From the NCBI RefSeq assembly GCF_003075395.1, contig NZ_QDFV01000001.1, positions 531,543 to 595,542 on the forward strand: a stretch of 64,000 nucleotides of DNA, written 5' to 3'. The position numbers and the translations under genes are program-made. The notes beneath the pieces are model-generated. The model was not told the origin of the DNA, searched no databases, and worked only from the letters and a program-made list of their open reading frames with translations. This DNA comes from Microbacterium sp. TPD7012 (lineage in GTDB: Bacteria; Actinomycetota; Actinomycetes; Actinomycetales; Microbacteriaceae). Below, piece by piece: positions 46,778 through 55,728 of the stretch. Numbering within the stretch: position 1 is the first letter of the stretch; each line of letters starts with the position of its first letter.

Positions 46778-48295
46778 ATGAACGACATCGCCGTCACTGA
46801 GACCGCTGTCACAGGAACCGCCGTCAACGTCAACGGGCGGGTCCGCTCGCTCGACGGCGTCGCCGCCCACACGACCGCACTCGACTGGCTGCGCGACACC
46901 GGATTGTCGGGCAGCAAGGAAGGCTGCGCGGAGGGGGAGTGCGGAGCGTGCGCGATGCTGCTCGCGACCCCGACGCCCGAGGGCGGTACCGCCTGGACGC
47001 CGGTCAACGCCTGCCTGGTTCCCGTGTACGCGCTGAACGGTCAGGAGATCGTGACCGCCGAGGGTCTCGGCTCCCCGGATGCCCTGCACCCGGTGCAGGA
47101 GAAGCTGGCCGAGGCGGGGGGATCGCAGTGCGGCTACTGCACCCCCGGCTTCGCCTGCAGCATGGCGGGGGAGTACTACCGGTCCGAGCGCACTCCCGCC
47201 GAGACCACGCCGGCCGAAGGGGGCACCGGTCACGACGACGGCATCCCCTCGCACGACGCGGAGCACGGCCCGAACGGATTCGATCTGCACGCGCTCAGCG
47301 GCAACCTCTGCCGCTGCACCGGGTATCGGCCGATCCGCGACGCCGCCTACACGCTGGGTGACCCCGAGGCGGACGATCCGCTGCAGCAGCGGCTCGCGGC
47401 GCCCGCTCCCGTGGCAGTCCCCACGGTCGCCGAGGTCGACGGGTCGCGGTTCATCCGTCCGGCCTCCCTCGCCGAAGCCCTGCGTCTGCTCCGCGAGGAG
47501 CCGGAGGCGCTGCTCGTGGCGGGCTCCACCGACTGGGGCGTCGAGGTGAACATCCGCGGTCGTCGCGCGCCGCTCGTCATCGCGATCGAGCAGCTCGACG
47601 AGCTGCGGACCCTCCACCACGACGATGACGTGCTCGAGATCGGTGCGGCGCTCCCGCTCTCCGAGGTCGAGAAGCGCCTCGGCGGCGCGGTGCCGCTGCT
47701 CGCGAAGCTCTTCCCACAGTTCGCCTCCCGCCTGATCCGCAACCGCGCCACGTTCGGCGGCAATCTGGGCACCGGCTCCCCGATCGGCGACACTCCGCCC
47801 GCCCTGCTCGCGCTCGGCGCCCGCCTCGTCCTGGCATCGGTCGACGGAGAGCGCGAGGTCGAGCTCGCGGAGTACTTCACCGGCTACCGGCAGACGATCC
47901 GTCGTCCTGACGAGCTCATCCGCGCGGTGCGCATCCCGCTCCCGCTCGCGTCGGTGACCGCGTTCCACAAGATCGCGAAGCGACGCTTCGACGACATCTC
48001 CAGCGTCGCGATCGCCTTCGCGCTCGACATCGAGGACGGGATCGTCACGGCGGCGCGGATCGGTCTCGGCGGTGTCGCGGCCACGCCCCTTCGCGCCTAC
48101 GCCGCGGAAGAGGCTCTGATCGGCCGGCCGTGGAACATCGCCACGGTACGGGCGGCCTCCGAGATCCTCGGAGCCGAGGGCACGCCGATGTCGGACCACC
48201 GCGCGAGCGCGGACTACCGCTCGCTCATGCTCAACACCGCGCTGCTCAAGCTCTACAGCTCGACGGTCATCAGCTCGAAGGAGGTGTCGGCATGA
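46778..48295 (+). CDS. xdhA: Xanthine dehydrogenase small subunit (2Fe-2S and FAD domains)
   Basis: ATG at 46778 after TGAGGAG gives 505 residues. The plant-type ferredoxin domain has CAEGECGACAML (Cys 50, 55, 58). The second cluster domain has QCGYCTPGF and LCRCTGYRPI. The FAD domain (about 215-500) includes SRLIRNRATFGGNLGTGSPIGDTPPALLAL. It passes electrons from the molybdenum subunit to NAD+. The last four bases overlap the large subunit start. Confidence 0.95.
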   Translation: MNDIAVTETAVTGTAVNVNGRVRSLDGVAAHTTALDWLRDTGLSGSKEGCAEGECGACAMLLATPTPEGGTAWTPVNACLVPVYALNGQEIVTAEGLGSPDALHPVQEKLAEAGGSQCGYCTPGFACSMAGEYYRSERTPAETTPAEGGTGHDDGIPSHDAEHGPNGFDLHALSGNLCRCTGYRPIRDAAYTLGDPEADDPLQQRLAAPAPVAVPTVAEVDGSRFIRPASLAEALRLLREEPEALLVAGSTDWGVEVNIRGRRAPLVIAIEQLDELRTLHHDDDVLEIGAALPLSEVEKRLGGAVPLLAKLFPQFASRLIRNRATFGGNLGTGSPIGDTPPALLALGARLVLASVDGEREVELAEYFTGYRQTIRRPDELIRAVRIPLPLASVTAFHKIAKRRFDDISSVAIAFALDIEDGIVTAARIGLGGVAATPLRAYAAEEALIGRPWNIATVRAASEILGAEGTPMSDHRASADYRSLMLNTALLKLYSSTVISSKEVSA

Positions 48296-50664
48296 GTGCT
48301 CTCGCCGACCGACCGGCCAACCCCGTCGTGGGGCACCGGGCCGCGCACGAGAGTGCGGCTCTCCACGTCACCGGCGCGGCCATGTACACGGATGACCTCG
48401 CCGCCCACACCGCAGGCGTCCTGACGGCGTGGCCCGTGCAGTCCACGAACGCGCACGCGAAGGTCACGGTCGACGTCTCCGGTGCCTACGAGGTGCCCGG
48501 CGTCGTGCGCGTGCTCACCGCCGAGGATGTTCCCGGCATCAACGACGCGGGCATCAAGCACGACGAGCCGCTGTTCCCCAGCGAGGCGATGTTCTACGGG
48601 CACGCCCTGGTATGGGTGCTCGGCGAGACGCAGGAGGCCGCGCGCCTCGGCGCCGAGCGGGTCACGGTCGAATACGAGCCCCTGCCGTCGCTCATCACCG
48701 TGCGGGATGCGATCGACGCGGAGTCGTATCAGGGCATCGCCCGAACCGTGCAGCGCGGCGACGCGGCATCCGCTCTCGCATCCGCGGCCCACGTGTTCGA
48801 AGGCGTCACCGAGTTCGGCGGCCAGGAGCACTTCTACCTGGAGACGCATGCGTCGCTCGCGATCCGCGACTCGGAGGGTCAGTACTTCGTGCAGTGCTCG
48901 ACGCAGCATCCGTCCGAGACGCAGGAGATCATCGCGCACGTCCTCGGGATCACTTCCAGCGAGGTGACCGTGCAGTCGCTGCGGATGGGCGGGGCGTTCG
49001 GCGGCAAGGAGATGCAGCCGCACGGGCTGGCCGCGATCGCCGCACTCGGCGCGAAGCTCACGGGTCGACCCGTGCGCCTGCGCCTGAACCGCACCCAGGA
49101 CATCACGATGACCGGCAAGCGGCATCCGTTCCACATCTCGTGGAAGGTCGGCCTCGACGCCGACGGGATGCTGCAGGGGCTGGATGCCACTCTCACGTGC
49201 GACGGCGGATGGAGCCTGGATCTGTCCGAGCCCGTGCTCGGCCGCGCTCTCTGTCACCTGGACAACGCCTACTGGATTCCCAACGTGCACGCCTACGGCC
49301 GCATCGCGAAGACGAACAAGGCCTCGAATACGGCCTTCCGCGGATTCGGCGGGCCGCAGGGTGTCTTCCTGATCGAGGACATCCTCGGTCGCGTCGCCCC
49401 GGCGCTCGGTATCGACCCTCTCGAGCTCCGCGAGAAGAACTTCTACCAGCCCGGCCAGAGCACCCCCTACGGCCAGCTCGTGAAGGACGCGCCGCGCATG
49501 GGTGCGATCTGGAGCGAGCTGCGCGGCGAGGCCGAGGTCGACGAGCGTCGAGCGGAGATCGCCGCGTTCAACGCCCGCAGCCCGCACATCAAGCGCGCCC
49601 TGGCGCTCACGCCCATCAAGTTCGGCATCTCGTTCAACTTCGCGGCCTTCAACCAGGCCGGGGCCCTCGTGCACGTCTACAAGGACGGGTCCGTGCTGAT
49701 CAACCACGGCGGCACCGAGATGGGGCAGGGCCTGCACACCAAGATGATGCAGGTCGCCGCCACGGCGCTCGGGCTCGAGCTGCATCAGGTGCGCCTGGCG
49801 CCGACCCGCACCGACAAGGTGCCGAACACGTCGGCCACGGCGGCATCGTCGGGCACCGACCTCAACGGCGGTGCGGTCAAGAACGCGTGCGAGCAGATCC
49901 GCGGGCGGATGGCGGCTGTCGCCGGTCGCCTGCTGAACGCCGACGAGCGCGATGTGCTGTTCGAGGGAGGGTACGTCACCGCCCTCGGCAACCTGTCGCA
50001 GCGGCTCACCTTCGCCGAGGTGGCGAACGCCGCGTACCTCCAGCGCGTACAGCTGTTCGCCGCGGGGTACTACCGCACCGAGGGCCTGCACTGGAACCCG
50101 GAGATCATGCAGGGCTCGCCCTTCAAGTACTTCTCCTACGGCGCGGCCGCGACCGAGGTCGAGGTCGACGAGTTCACGGGGCTCTACAGCGTGCGCCGGG
50201 TCGACATCATCCATGACGTCGGCGACTCCCTGTCTCCGATGCTCGACATCGGGCAGATCGAGGGCGCCTATGTGCAGGGCGTCGGCTGGCTGACGCTGGA
50301 GGAGCTGCGCTGGGATGAGAGCGACGGCCCGAACCGCGGGCGGCTGCAGACCCAGTCGGCGTCGACGTACAAGCTGCCCAGCTTCTCGGAGATGCCGGAG
50401 CAGTTCCACGTGCGCCTGTTCGAGAACGCCCGCGAGGACGGGGCCGTGTACGGCTCGAAGGCCGTCGGCGAGCCCCCGTTCATGCTGGCGTTCAGCGCGC
50501 GGGAGGCCATCCGTCAGGCCGTCGGCGAATTCGGTCCCGCCGGGCACATGGTCGAGCTGGGCTCGCCCGCGACGCCGGAGGCGGTCTTCTGGGCCGTGCG
50601 CCGCGCGCAGCAGGCGGCGGGAGCCGTAGAGGCCCCCGAGCCGGAACTCGTCGCCTCGATCTGA
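48292..50664 (+). CDS. xdhB: Xanthine dehydrogenase molybdopterin-binding large subunit
   Basis: ATG at 48292 (ATGA overlap) gives 790 residues. Motifs are SAALHVTGAAMYTDDL at the start, EVTVQSLRMGGAFGGKEMQ, AFRGFGGPQGVFLIED and EMGQGLHTKMMQVAATALGL, with a C-terminal GSKAVGEPPFMLAFSAREAI containing the active-site Glu. It oxidises hypoxanthine and xanthine to urate at the molybdenum cofactor. Confidence 0.95.
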   Translation: MSALADRPANPVVGHRAAHESAALHVTGAAMYTDDLAAHTAGVLTAWPVQSTNAHAKVTVDVSGAYEVPGVVRVLTAEDVPGINDAGIKHDEPLFPSEAMFYGHALVWVLGETQEAARLGAERVTVEYEPLPSLITVRDAIDAESYQGIARTVQRGDAASALASAAHVFEGVTEFGGQEHFYLETHASLAIRDSEGQYFVQCSTQHPSETQEIIAHVLGITSSEVTVQSLRMGGAFGGKEMQPHGLAAIAALGAKLTGRPVRLRLNRTQDITMTGKRHPFHISWKVGLDADGMLQGLDATLTCDGGWSLDLSEPVLGRALCHLDNAYWIPNVHAYGRIAKTNKASNTAFRGFGGPQGVFLIEDILGRVAPALGIDPLELREKNFYQPGQSTPYGQLVKDAPRMGAIWSELRGEAEVDERRAEIAAFNARSPHIKRALALTPIKFGISFNFAAFNQAGALVHVYKDGSVLINHGGTEMGQGLHTKMMQVAATALGLELHQVRLAPTRTDKVPNTSATAASSGTDLNGGAVKNACEQIRGRMAAVAGRLLNADERDVLFEGGYVTALGNLSQRLTFAEVANAAYLQRVQLFAAGYYRTEGLHWNPEIMQGSPFKYFSYGAAATEVEVDEFTGLYSVRRVDIIHDVGDSLSPMLDIGQIEGAYVQGVGWLTLEELRWDESDGPNRGRLQTQSASTYKLPSFSEMPEQFHVRLFENAREDGAVYGSKAVGEPPFMLAFSAREAIRQAVGEFGPAGHMVELGSPATPEAVFWAVRRAQQAAGAVEAPEPELVASI

Positions 50665-50676
50665 CCGGGACACGAC

Positions 50677-51516
50677 ATGGACTGGGTCGATGCGCTGCAG
50701 GGATTGCGCTCCACGCGCACGCCCGCGGTGATCGTGACGCTCGCGCTGGTGCGCGGGCATGCGCCGCGCAACGGCGGCGCGAAGATGGTCGTGTCGCCCG
50801 ACGCCGTGTTCGGAACGGTCGGCGGAGGCAACCTCGAGGCCACGGCGATCGAACGCGCCAGGGGGATGCTCCGAGCGGGCACGGCGCAGCCGGAGCTGCT
50901 GGTGCTCACGCTCAGCGACAAGGCCGTCACCGAGTACGGCGTGCAGTGCTGCGGAGGAGAGGTCACGATCATGCTCGAACCGGTGCGCGTCACGCCCAGC
51001 ATCGCGATCTTCGGCATGGGCCATGTGGGGCTGGAGCTGGCCCGCATCCTCGCGAGGCACGAGGTCGAGCTGCACCTGGTCGACTCGCGCCCGGAGATGC
51101 TGGCCCCGGAGCGGATCGGGGTGCCCGGCGAGAGCGGCGTCTTCGCCGACAGCGTCGCGCGGATCCACGCGACGCTCGCACCCGTGCCCGAAGCCGTGCT
51201 CGCCGGCCTTCCGGCCGGCTCCCACGTGCTGGTGATGACGCACGACCATGTCGAGGACCTCGCGGTCGTCGACATGTCGCTGCGCACTCCCGATCTCGCC
51301 TCGATCGGCCTGATCGGCTCGGCGTCGAAGTGGGCGCGGTTCCGCAAGAAGCTCACCGAGCTCGGCCAGACCGAGAGCGATCTCGCGCGCGTCGTGACGC
51401 CCATCGGCATCCCCGAGGTGGCGGGCAAGCAGCCCGCCGTGATCGCCGTCAGCGTCGCCGCGCGGCTGCTGCAGCTGATCGAGGAGGCGGCGCCGGAGGA
51501 GGGTGCGGGGAGCTGA
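50677..51516 (+). CDS. xdhC: Xanthine dehydrogenase accessory protein XdhC
   Basis: The protein has 279 residues. The N-terminal XdhC domain has HAPRNGGAKMVVSPDAVFGTVGGGNLEA and QCCGGEVTIMLEPV; the C-terminal Rossmann domain has IAIFGMGHVGLELARIL and SIGLIGSASKWARFRKKL. XdhC binds and sulfurates the molybdenum cofactor before insertion into XdhB. It is the last gene of the purine operon on this side; the retron island begins right after its stop. Confidence 0.94.
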   Translation: MDWVDALQGLRSTRTPAVIVTLALVRGHAPRNGGAKMVVSPDAVFGTVGGGNLEATAIERARGMLRAGTAQPELLVLTLSDKAVTEYGVQCCGGEVTIMLEPVRVTPSIAIFGMGHVGLELARILARHEVELHLVDSRPEMLAPERIGVPGESGVFADSVARIHATLAPVPEAVLAGLPAGSHVLVMTHDHVEDLAVVDMSLRTPDLASIGLIGSASKWARFRKKLTELGQTESDLARVVTPIGIPEVAGKQPAVIAVSVAARLLQLIEEAAPEEGAGS

Positions 51517-51559
51517 AGTCGGTCGATGCCATCCGGACGTTGGTGTTCCTTGCTATCGT

Positions 51560-51742
51560 GGCGCCGTGCGATGGCTTGCGGACGAGGCGAGTGGTACACG
51601 ATGTGTTCCGCTCTCTCCGGGGTCACCCCGGGGTGCGCAGTCTGACCTGGAACGAACGCCGCAGGCGCCTTACTGCGCTTCGCGCAGACCGGTGCCCGCA
51701 CTGATGGACGAGTCGTACGCAGGCCATCGCACGCACGGCGCC
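51560..51742 (+). ncRNA. Candidate retron msr-msd RNA with a1/a2 inverted repeats
   Basis: GTGCGATGGCTTGCG (51566-51580) pairs with CGCAGGCCATCGCAC (51718-51732), 15 bp including one G-U. Outside them GGCGCC at 51560-51565 and 51737-51742 can extend the stem across a four-base bulge. Between lie hairpins CCGGGG-TCA-CCCCGG (51617-51631) and a longer one: GGCGCC (51664-51669), CTGCGC-TTC-GCGCAG (51673-51687), GGTGCC (51691-51696). The order fits a1, msr, msd, a2. TATCGT at 51554-51559 may be the -10 box, with no clear -35. The exact branching G and cDNA ends were not identified. Confidence 0.72.
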
Positions 51743-51762
51743 CGCTCCGCGGCTGCCCTCTG

Positions 51763-53133
51763 ATGGCGCCCTCCACCGCATCACGCGTGCTCGGGCGCAC
51801 GCCGCGACCGTTGCCGTCGTCGGTGGCCGCCTCTCTGGCCGATGCTTTCCTCGCCTCAGAGATCTGGGCGAAGGATCAGCTCGTCGAGGCCGGCGCGTAC
51901 GTCATGGGAGCGCGCCGTCGTTGGCTCTCTCCGCTCGTCGGCGACGTGTTGGCATCCTTCGCCCGCCCGCCTGTCGATGCCCCGCGGCTGCTGACGTCGG
52001 TGATCCTCCGTTCGCCCGATTTCGCAGAAGCGGTGCGCAAGGCCGACGAGCGCCGTTCGCCGCTGCGCATCCACCACCGCGTCGTCGGTCCATCGGCGTC
52101 GCAGCAGCCCTCGGGCGCTCTTCCCCGCATCGACAGCATCCCGGATCTCGCCGCCTTGCTCGATCTGGACGTCGGCCGGCTCCAGTGGTTCGCCGACACC
52201 AAACATTGGAATCGGCGCGCACGCTCAGGGGCCTTGCACCACTATCGGTACGAGTGGCGCACACGGCACGGGCGGATCCCCAGGTTGCTGGAGATCCCGG
52301 AGCAACGGATGCGCCGTGTACAGCGCAGCCTCCTGGAACGGGTGCTCGGCCTCATGGCCGTGAACGATGCCGTTCACGGTTTCATGCCCGGTCGCAGCGC
52401 GGCCACTGGGGCCGCGCGCCACACGGGGGCCGACATCGTCATATCCCTCGACCTCACCACGTTCTTCTCCCGCGTGACGGGCGGTCGCATCTACGGAACA
52501 CTTCGGCAGTCGGGAATGTCCGAACCCATCGCGCACGTCGTGACCGGGCTGTGCACCAACGCCGTTCCTCCGCGCGTGCTTGCTGCCATGCCACCGGGCG
52601 GATCATCCGACGAGCGGTTCGCCTTGCGCCGGGCTCTGGCCACGAGTCATCTGCCGCAGGGCGCTCCCTCCTCGCCTATGCTTGCCAACCTCGCCATCCG
52701 GCGTCTCGATTCACGGCTGACGGGATGGGCGGATGCCGTCGATGCGACCTACACGCGATACGCCGATGACCTCGCATTCAGCGGCGGCCCGAGACTCGCG
52801 AAGCGACCTGATGCCTTCATCCGCGGTGTGCAGCGGATCATCGAGGACGAGGGGCACGTGGCCAACCCGCACAAAACGAGGGTCCGACGCCAGGGCGTCA
52901 GGCAGAGCGTGACCGGAATCGTCGTCAACCAGCGAACGAATGTCTCACGGGACGACTACGACCGGCTCAAGGCGACGATCCACAACTGCGTCGTGCACGG
53001 TCCGGGCACTCAGAATCACCGTCGACTCGACGATTTCCGTGCACATCTGCTCGGCCGCATCTCGTGGGTCGAGAGCCTGAACCCCCAGCGAGGCGAGAAA
53101 CTCGGTGCGGAGTTTCTGCGTATCCGATGGTGA
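51763..53133 (+). CDS. Retron-type reverse transcriptase
   Basis: The protein has 456 residues. The RT core (about 175-450) holds SLDLTTFFSRV with the first catalytic Asp at 230, LPQGAPSSPMLANLA (297-311), YTRYADDLAFSGG with YADD at 333-336, and SVTGIVVNQ with VTG at 383-385, a retron signature. The position of the retron NAxxH motif reads GAARH (216-220). The first 170 residues are an unassigned helical extension. No maturase or HNH domain is seen, against a group II intron. It starts 30 bases after the a2 arm. No strong Shine-Dalgarno is visible. Confidence 0.88.
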   Translation: MAPSTASRVLGRTPRPLPSSVAASLADAFLASEIWAKDQLVEAGAYVMGARRRWLSPLVGDVLASFARPPVDAPRLLTSVILRSPDFAEAVRKADERRSPLRIHHRVVGPSASQQPSGALPRIDSIPDLAALLDLDVGRLQWFADTKHWNRRARSGALHHYRYEWRTRHGRIPRLLEIPEQRMRRVQRSLLERVLGLMAVNDAVHGFMPGRSAATGAARHTGADIVISLDLTTFFSRVTGGRIYGTLRQSGMSEPIAHVVTGLCTNAVPPRVLAAMPPGGSSDERFALRRALATSHLPQGAPSSPMLANLAIRRLDSRLTGWADAVDATYTRYADDLAFSGGPRLAKRPDAFIRGVQRIIEDEGHVANPHKTRVRRQGVRQSVTGIVVNQRTNVSRDDYDRLKATIHNCVVHGPGTQNHRRLDDFRAHLLGRISWVESLNPQRGEKLGAEFLRIRW

Positions 53134-53199
53134 CCGCGCTGCGACCGGGGCACGAAACCGTCGACACCACTGGAGCTCTGCGTTCCGCCTGCCGAGAAT

Positions 53200-53211
53200 G
53201 ATCGTTTTCGG
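53200..53211 (+). repeat. 12-bp island repeat, copy A
   Basis: GATCGTTTTCGG occurs here and at 55036-55047 (minus strand) and 55565-55576, only within the small-gene island. Copies sit in gaps next to gene ends. They may be recombination sites or remnants of terminators. Confidence 0.5.
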
Positions 53212-53312
53212 GGGCACGACGATTTGACGCCTTGAACGCACCGGAAGAGTGTGCCAGAACTGTGGCTCGGCAGACGACCTCGGTCATTGCGGTTCGGCGC
53301 GGTGGAAGCGGA

Positions 53313-53663
53313 TCAGGTGTGGTCGCGGTCGGTCAGGTCTATGTATCGTTCTCGTTCGGGCGTGGCATGTTCGGCATCCTTCAGCGGCGGTTCGTTGTTG
53401 TCCCGGATCGCGTTGAATTCCGCCGTGCCGTGCTCGGTGAGTTCGACGGCGACTGAGTCCCAGCGGTAGACCTCGGCTCCGGCTGTGGGCTGTTGGGAGG
53501 TGATGTAGAAGAGTCCCGGCCACGCGATGGCTCCGATGGGTGGCCCATCTGGATCCGGGTTCGCCAGAGTGACCCCCGCATCGTCTGCGATGTCGCGACC
53601 TATGTGGAAGGGGAGTCCGACGACGTCCGGCACCGTCACCCTGTCAGCAGCTCGATCTGCCAT
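53313..53663 (-). CDS. Single PASTA-domain protein of unknown function
   Basis: ATG at 53663 gives 116 residues; the frame extends to 53723. One PASTA-like domain is visible: VTVPDVVGLPFHIGRDIADDAGVTLANPDPDG, then ITSQQPTAGAEVYRWDSVAVEL. No membrane helix or kinase domain is attached, unlike PknB-type proteins. A hydrophilic tail follows. It converges on the retron reverse transcriptase and is probably unrelated to it. Confidence 0.72.
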   Translation of the reverse strand: MADRAADRVTVPDVVGLPFHIGRDIADDAGVTLANPDPDGPPIGAIAWPGLFYITSQQPTAGAEVYRWDSVAVELTEHGTAEFNAIRDNNEPPLKDAEHATPERERYIDLTDRDHT

Positions 53664-53833
53664 GGACTGCACGTTACGCCGCCGCACTCGATCTGACGAG
53701 ACCCAGTGCTGATGGCGCACCATCGTTTACGGCAAATGCGAGCTCTGGCGGCGAGCTCCGATTGTCGAATCAAATCCACGTCATCGACCTGTCCCGTGAC
53801 GGGATCCCAAACGGACACCGCGCGCCGTCCCGG

Positions 53834-54364
53834 TCACCGTTCGACGCCCGAGTCTTGCTTTACAGCTAGCCAGATGATGGGGTGCACGATCAAGATGAGA
53901 ATCAGCAGCAGTGTCGATCCTCCAGAGGCATAGATGATCCATGCGTTCGTGCCGCCTAGGCGTTCCTGATCTGCAGCGAGGATGCCGGACGTAAGTAAAA
54001 GGACTGTCGCAACACCGATAGTCAGTACCCAGGACTCGTAGATCGCGAACCTGCGGCGAACTCGCGTCCGCGTCTCAACGAGAGCCGCGACAGCGAGGAT
54101 GCCCGCGGTCAGCAGGCTGCCGACGGTGACTGCCCACAGGATCCATCCCAGAACCTGTGTGCCTGCTGATCTTTCTCCGCAGGTGACGAGGAGCGGTGCG
54201 AACGTGTATTCGAAGTCGTCTGTGCATCTCATCTCTCGCGTCTGGAGCCACGAAGACAGCGAAACAAGGAGTGGAACAAGAACACTCACCGCGAGGGCCG
54301 CCCATCCGAAAAGGATGAGCCGCACCCAACGTCGACTGCCAGTAATCGAATGACTGATCAGCAA
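53834..54364 (-). CDS. Four-helix membrane protein of unknown function
   Basis: The protein has 176 residues with four predicted membrane helices (LILFGWAALAVSVLVPLLVSL, VLGWILWAVTVGSLLTAGILAVAAL, WVLTIGVATVLLLTSGIL, STLLLILILIVHPIIWLAV). A pair of Cys (MRCTDDFEYTFAPLLVTCGE) in the first external loop could form a disulfide. No family was recognised. GC is lower than in flanking metabolic genes, as in the rest of the island. Confidence 0.65.
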   Translation of the reverse strand: MLISHSITGSRRWVRLILFGWAALAVSVLVPLLVSLSSWLQTREMRCTDDFEYTFAPLLVTCGERSAGTQVLGWILWAVTVGSLLTAGILAVAALVETRTRVRRRFAIYESWVLTIGVATVLLLTSGILAADQERLGGTNAWIIYASGGSTLLLILILIVHPIIWLAVKQDSGVER

Positions 54365-54413
54365 CTCCAGGCGAGAGAGTGAGGAGGAGCCGCGGTGTAC
54401 AACATTGCTCGCC

Positions 54414-54596
54414 CTACTTCGCGTATAGGGATGCGGTGAAGACTTCTTGCCGGTAGGGCAGGGTGACCGGGGTTAGTAGTACAGAGAGGCCGCTCTCAGC
54501 TGCATACTTCTCCTGGAACTCGTACGCATCATCTTCAACATCGAAGACCCCGATGAACCCCGGCCTGTCGTCCAAGTACACGATCCACACCGTCAT
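54414..54596 (-). CDS. Small protein of 60 residues, unknown function
   Basis: The whole frame reads MTVWIVYLDDRPGFIGVFDV then a helix DDAYEFQEKYAAESGLSV and a final strand pattern, a compact beta-alpha-beta layout. This is the pattern of small cytosolic DUF proteins that begin with a Val/Ile/Tyr strand. No specific family can be claimed. Confidence 0.55.
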   Translation of the reverse strand: MTVWIVYLDDRPGFIGVFDVEDDAYEFQEKYAAESGLSVLLTPVTLPYRQEVFTASLYAK

Positions 54597-55049
54597 GTGT
54601 GGAAGGTATCACTGTCCCGCTCGATCATCGAGATCGACTACTCCCCTTCGTCCAGAGGCCTCTAACGGTGGGGGACTGACCTTGGAGCAAGAGGAGCGCG
54701 CGGTGCTTCCCCGGGCGGAGTCGGAGTCTCGTCTCGGGGCGACCCAGGCGCGCTCTCAGGTTCGCTCGTGAGCGTACCCAGGCAGTAATCCTGGCCGATT
54801 GTCACGCTCATCCCAACAGGCGTCCATCGCCTCGCCAGCTGAGACGTTTGTGACCCGCGCGGAACATCGGCCGGCACCGTGCGGATGCGGCGCGGCTAGA
54901 GCACGTCGTCTCGGATTCTGTGTCAACACGCACGCTGGATGGTATCGGATGGTCTCGCGCTGCAACTTGTACGGGCCACGAGATCCGATCGCTTGGCTGT
55001 CAGTCGAGCATGAGCGATGTGACCGGCGGCGCCCACCGAAAACGATCGT
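54597..55049. other. Gap without recognisable gene
   Basis: Only short overlapping frames with no recognisable domains, starts or coherent codon bias are present. The stretch may hold remnants of a decayed gene. Its last bases (55036-55047) carry the second 12-bp island repeat, on the minus strand. Confidence 0.5.
55036..55047 (-). repeat. 12-bp island repeat, copy B
   Basis: The minus strand reads GATCGTTTTCGG, identical to copies A and C. It lies three bases beyond the stop of the membrane protein at 55050-55448. Confidence 0.5.
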
Positions 55050-55448
55050 CTACGGCGCAATCGGGCTCACGCGGTGAGTCCTGAGCCGACCCCAAAGCCA
55101 TGGCGCCGTGGCGATAACAAGAAGTCCGAACATCATCTGCAGGACGAGACCGAACGGCGACAGGCCGCCGTGCACTACGAGCACAGCGGTGTTAATCCCG
55201 ACGTCGCAGACGACGATCATCACAGCAAGCACAACAGCTGCGCGCAACCGCCGCCAGAGCAGCACGACAACCAACGCATCGAGCACGGTGAGCGACACCC
55301 AGAACACACGAACCGGTGGCGGGAAACCCGCGTACACGTTGAGCCCACCTAGCGCGAGGTCGACTGTGTGCGTCACCGTTCCCACCAGAAAACCTGCCGA
55401 CCACAGCGCCAGGACGAAAGTTGCCCCGTGCTGCCGTGATACTTCCAT
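55050..55448 (-). CDS. Four-helix membrane protein of unknown function
   Basis: The protein has 132 residues with four hydrophobic segments (FVLALWSAGFLVGTVTHTVDLAL, VRVFWVSLTVLDALVVVLLW, AVVLAVMIVVCDVGINTAVLV, FGLVLQMMFGLLVIATAPWLW). The last helix is followed by a basic tail. The layout suggests a small integral membrane protein; no family assigned. Confidence 0.65.
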   Translation of the reverse strand: MEVSRQHGATFVLALWSAGFLVGTVTHTVDLALGGLNVYAGFPPPVRVFWVSLTVLDALVVVLLWRRLRAAVVLAVMIVVCDVGINTAVLVVHGGLSPFGLVLQMMFGLLVIATAPWLWGRLRTHRVSPIAP

Positions 55449-55728
55449 TCAGCCAAACTAGCTCCTCGCAGACCAAGGACTACCGGGCGGAAGCCGGAAA
55501 ACACCGGTGCCCAGAATCCCGTCGCAAGCCTCACCGCACTAACCGTGGTCTATCCACCAGGAACGATCGTTTTCGGCAGGTCATAGATATCGACGACCAG
55601 ATGCACGGCACGCCGTCCGGGGATCCGCCGAAACCGAACGCGCCGGAACGGGGGATCGCCGGTTTCGGCACGGCACGCGGTGCGGATGCCGATGAGAGTT
55701 CGACCATCGACCTCTGGAGCGTCGTGGT
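55449..55728. other. Gap without recognisable gene, contains island repeat C
   Basis: No convincing coding frame is present. GATCGTTTTCGG occurs at 55565-55576, and a GCGATACC-like AT-richer patch follows. The gap separates the orphan membrane protein from a short operator-controlled gene. Confidence 0.5.
55565..55576 (+). repeat. 12-bp island repeat, copy C
   Basis: GATCGTTTTCGG, identical to copies A (53200) and B (55036, opposite strand). Confidence 0.5.

Noticed and set aside
51763..53133. Group II intron reverse transcriptase or diversity-generating retroelement
   Set aside because: There is no maturase or HNH domain, no intron-type ends, and no variable-repeat/template pair was seen. 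The VTG motif and upstream a1/a2 repeat favour a retron.
54662..55077. Several short open frames in the island gap
   Set aside because: They overlap on both strands, have no recognisable domain or ribosome-binding site, and show no consistent codon bias.
53313..55448. Retron effector genes
   Set aside because: These genes are on the opposite strand, separated from the RT, and show no toxin-like domain; nothing in the sequence ties them to the retron.
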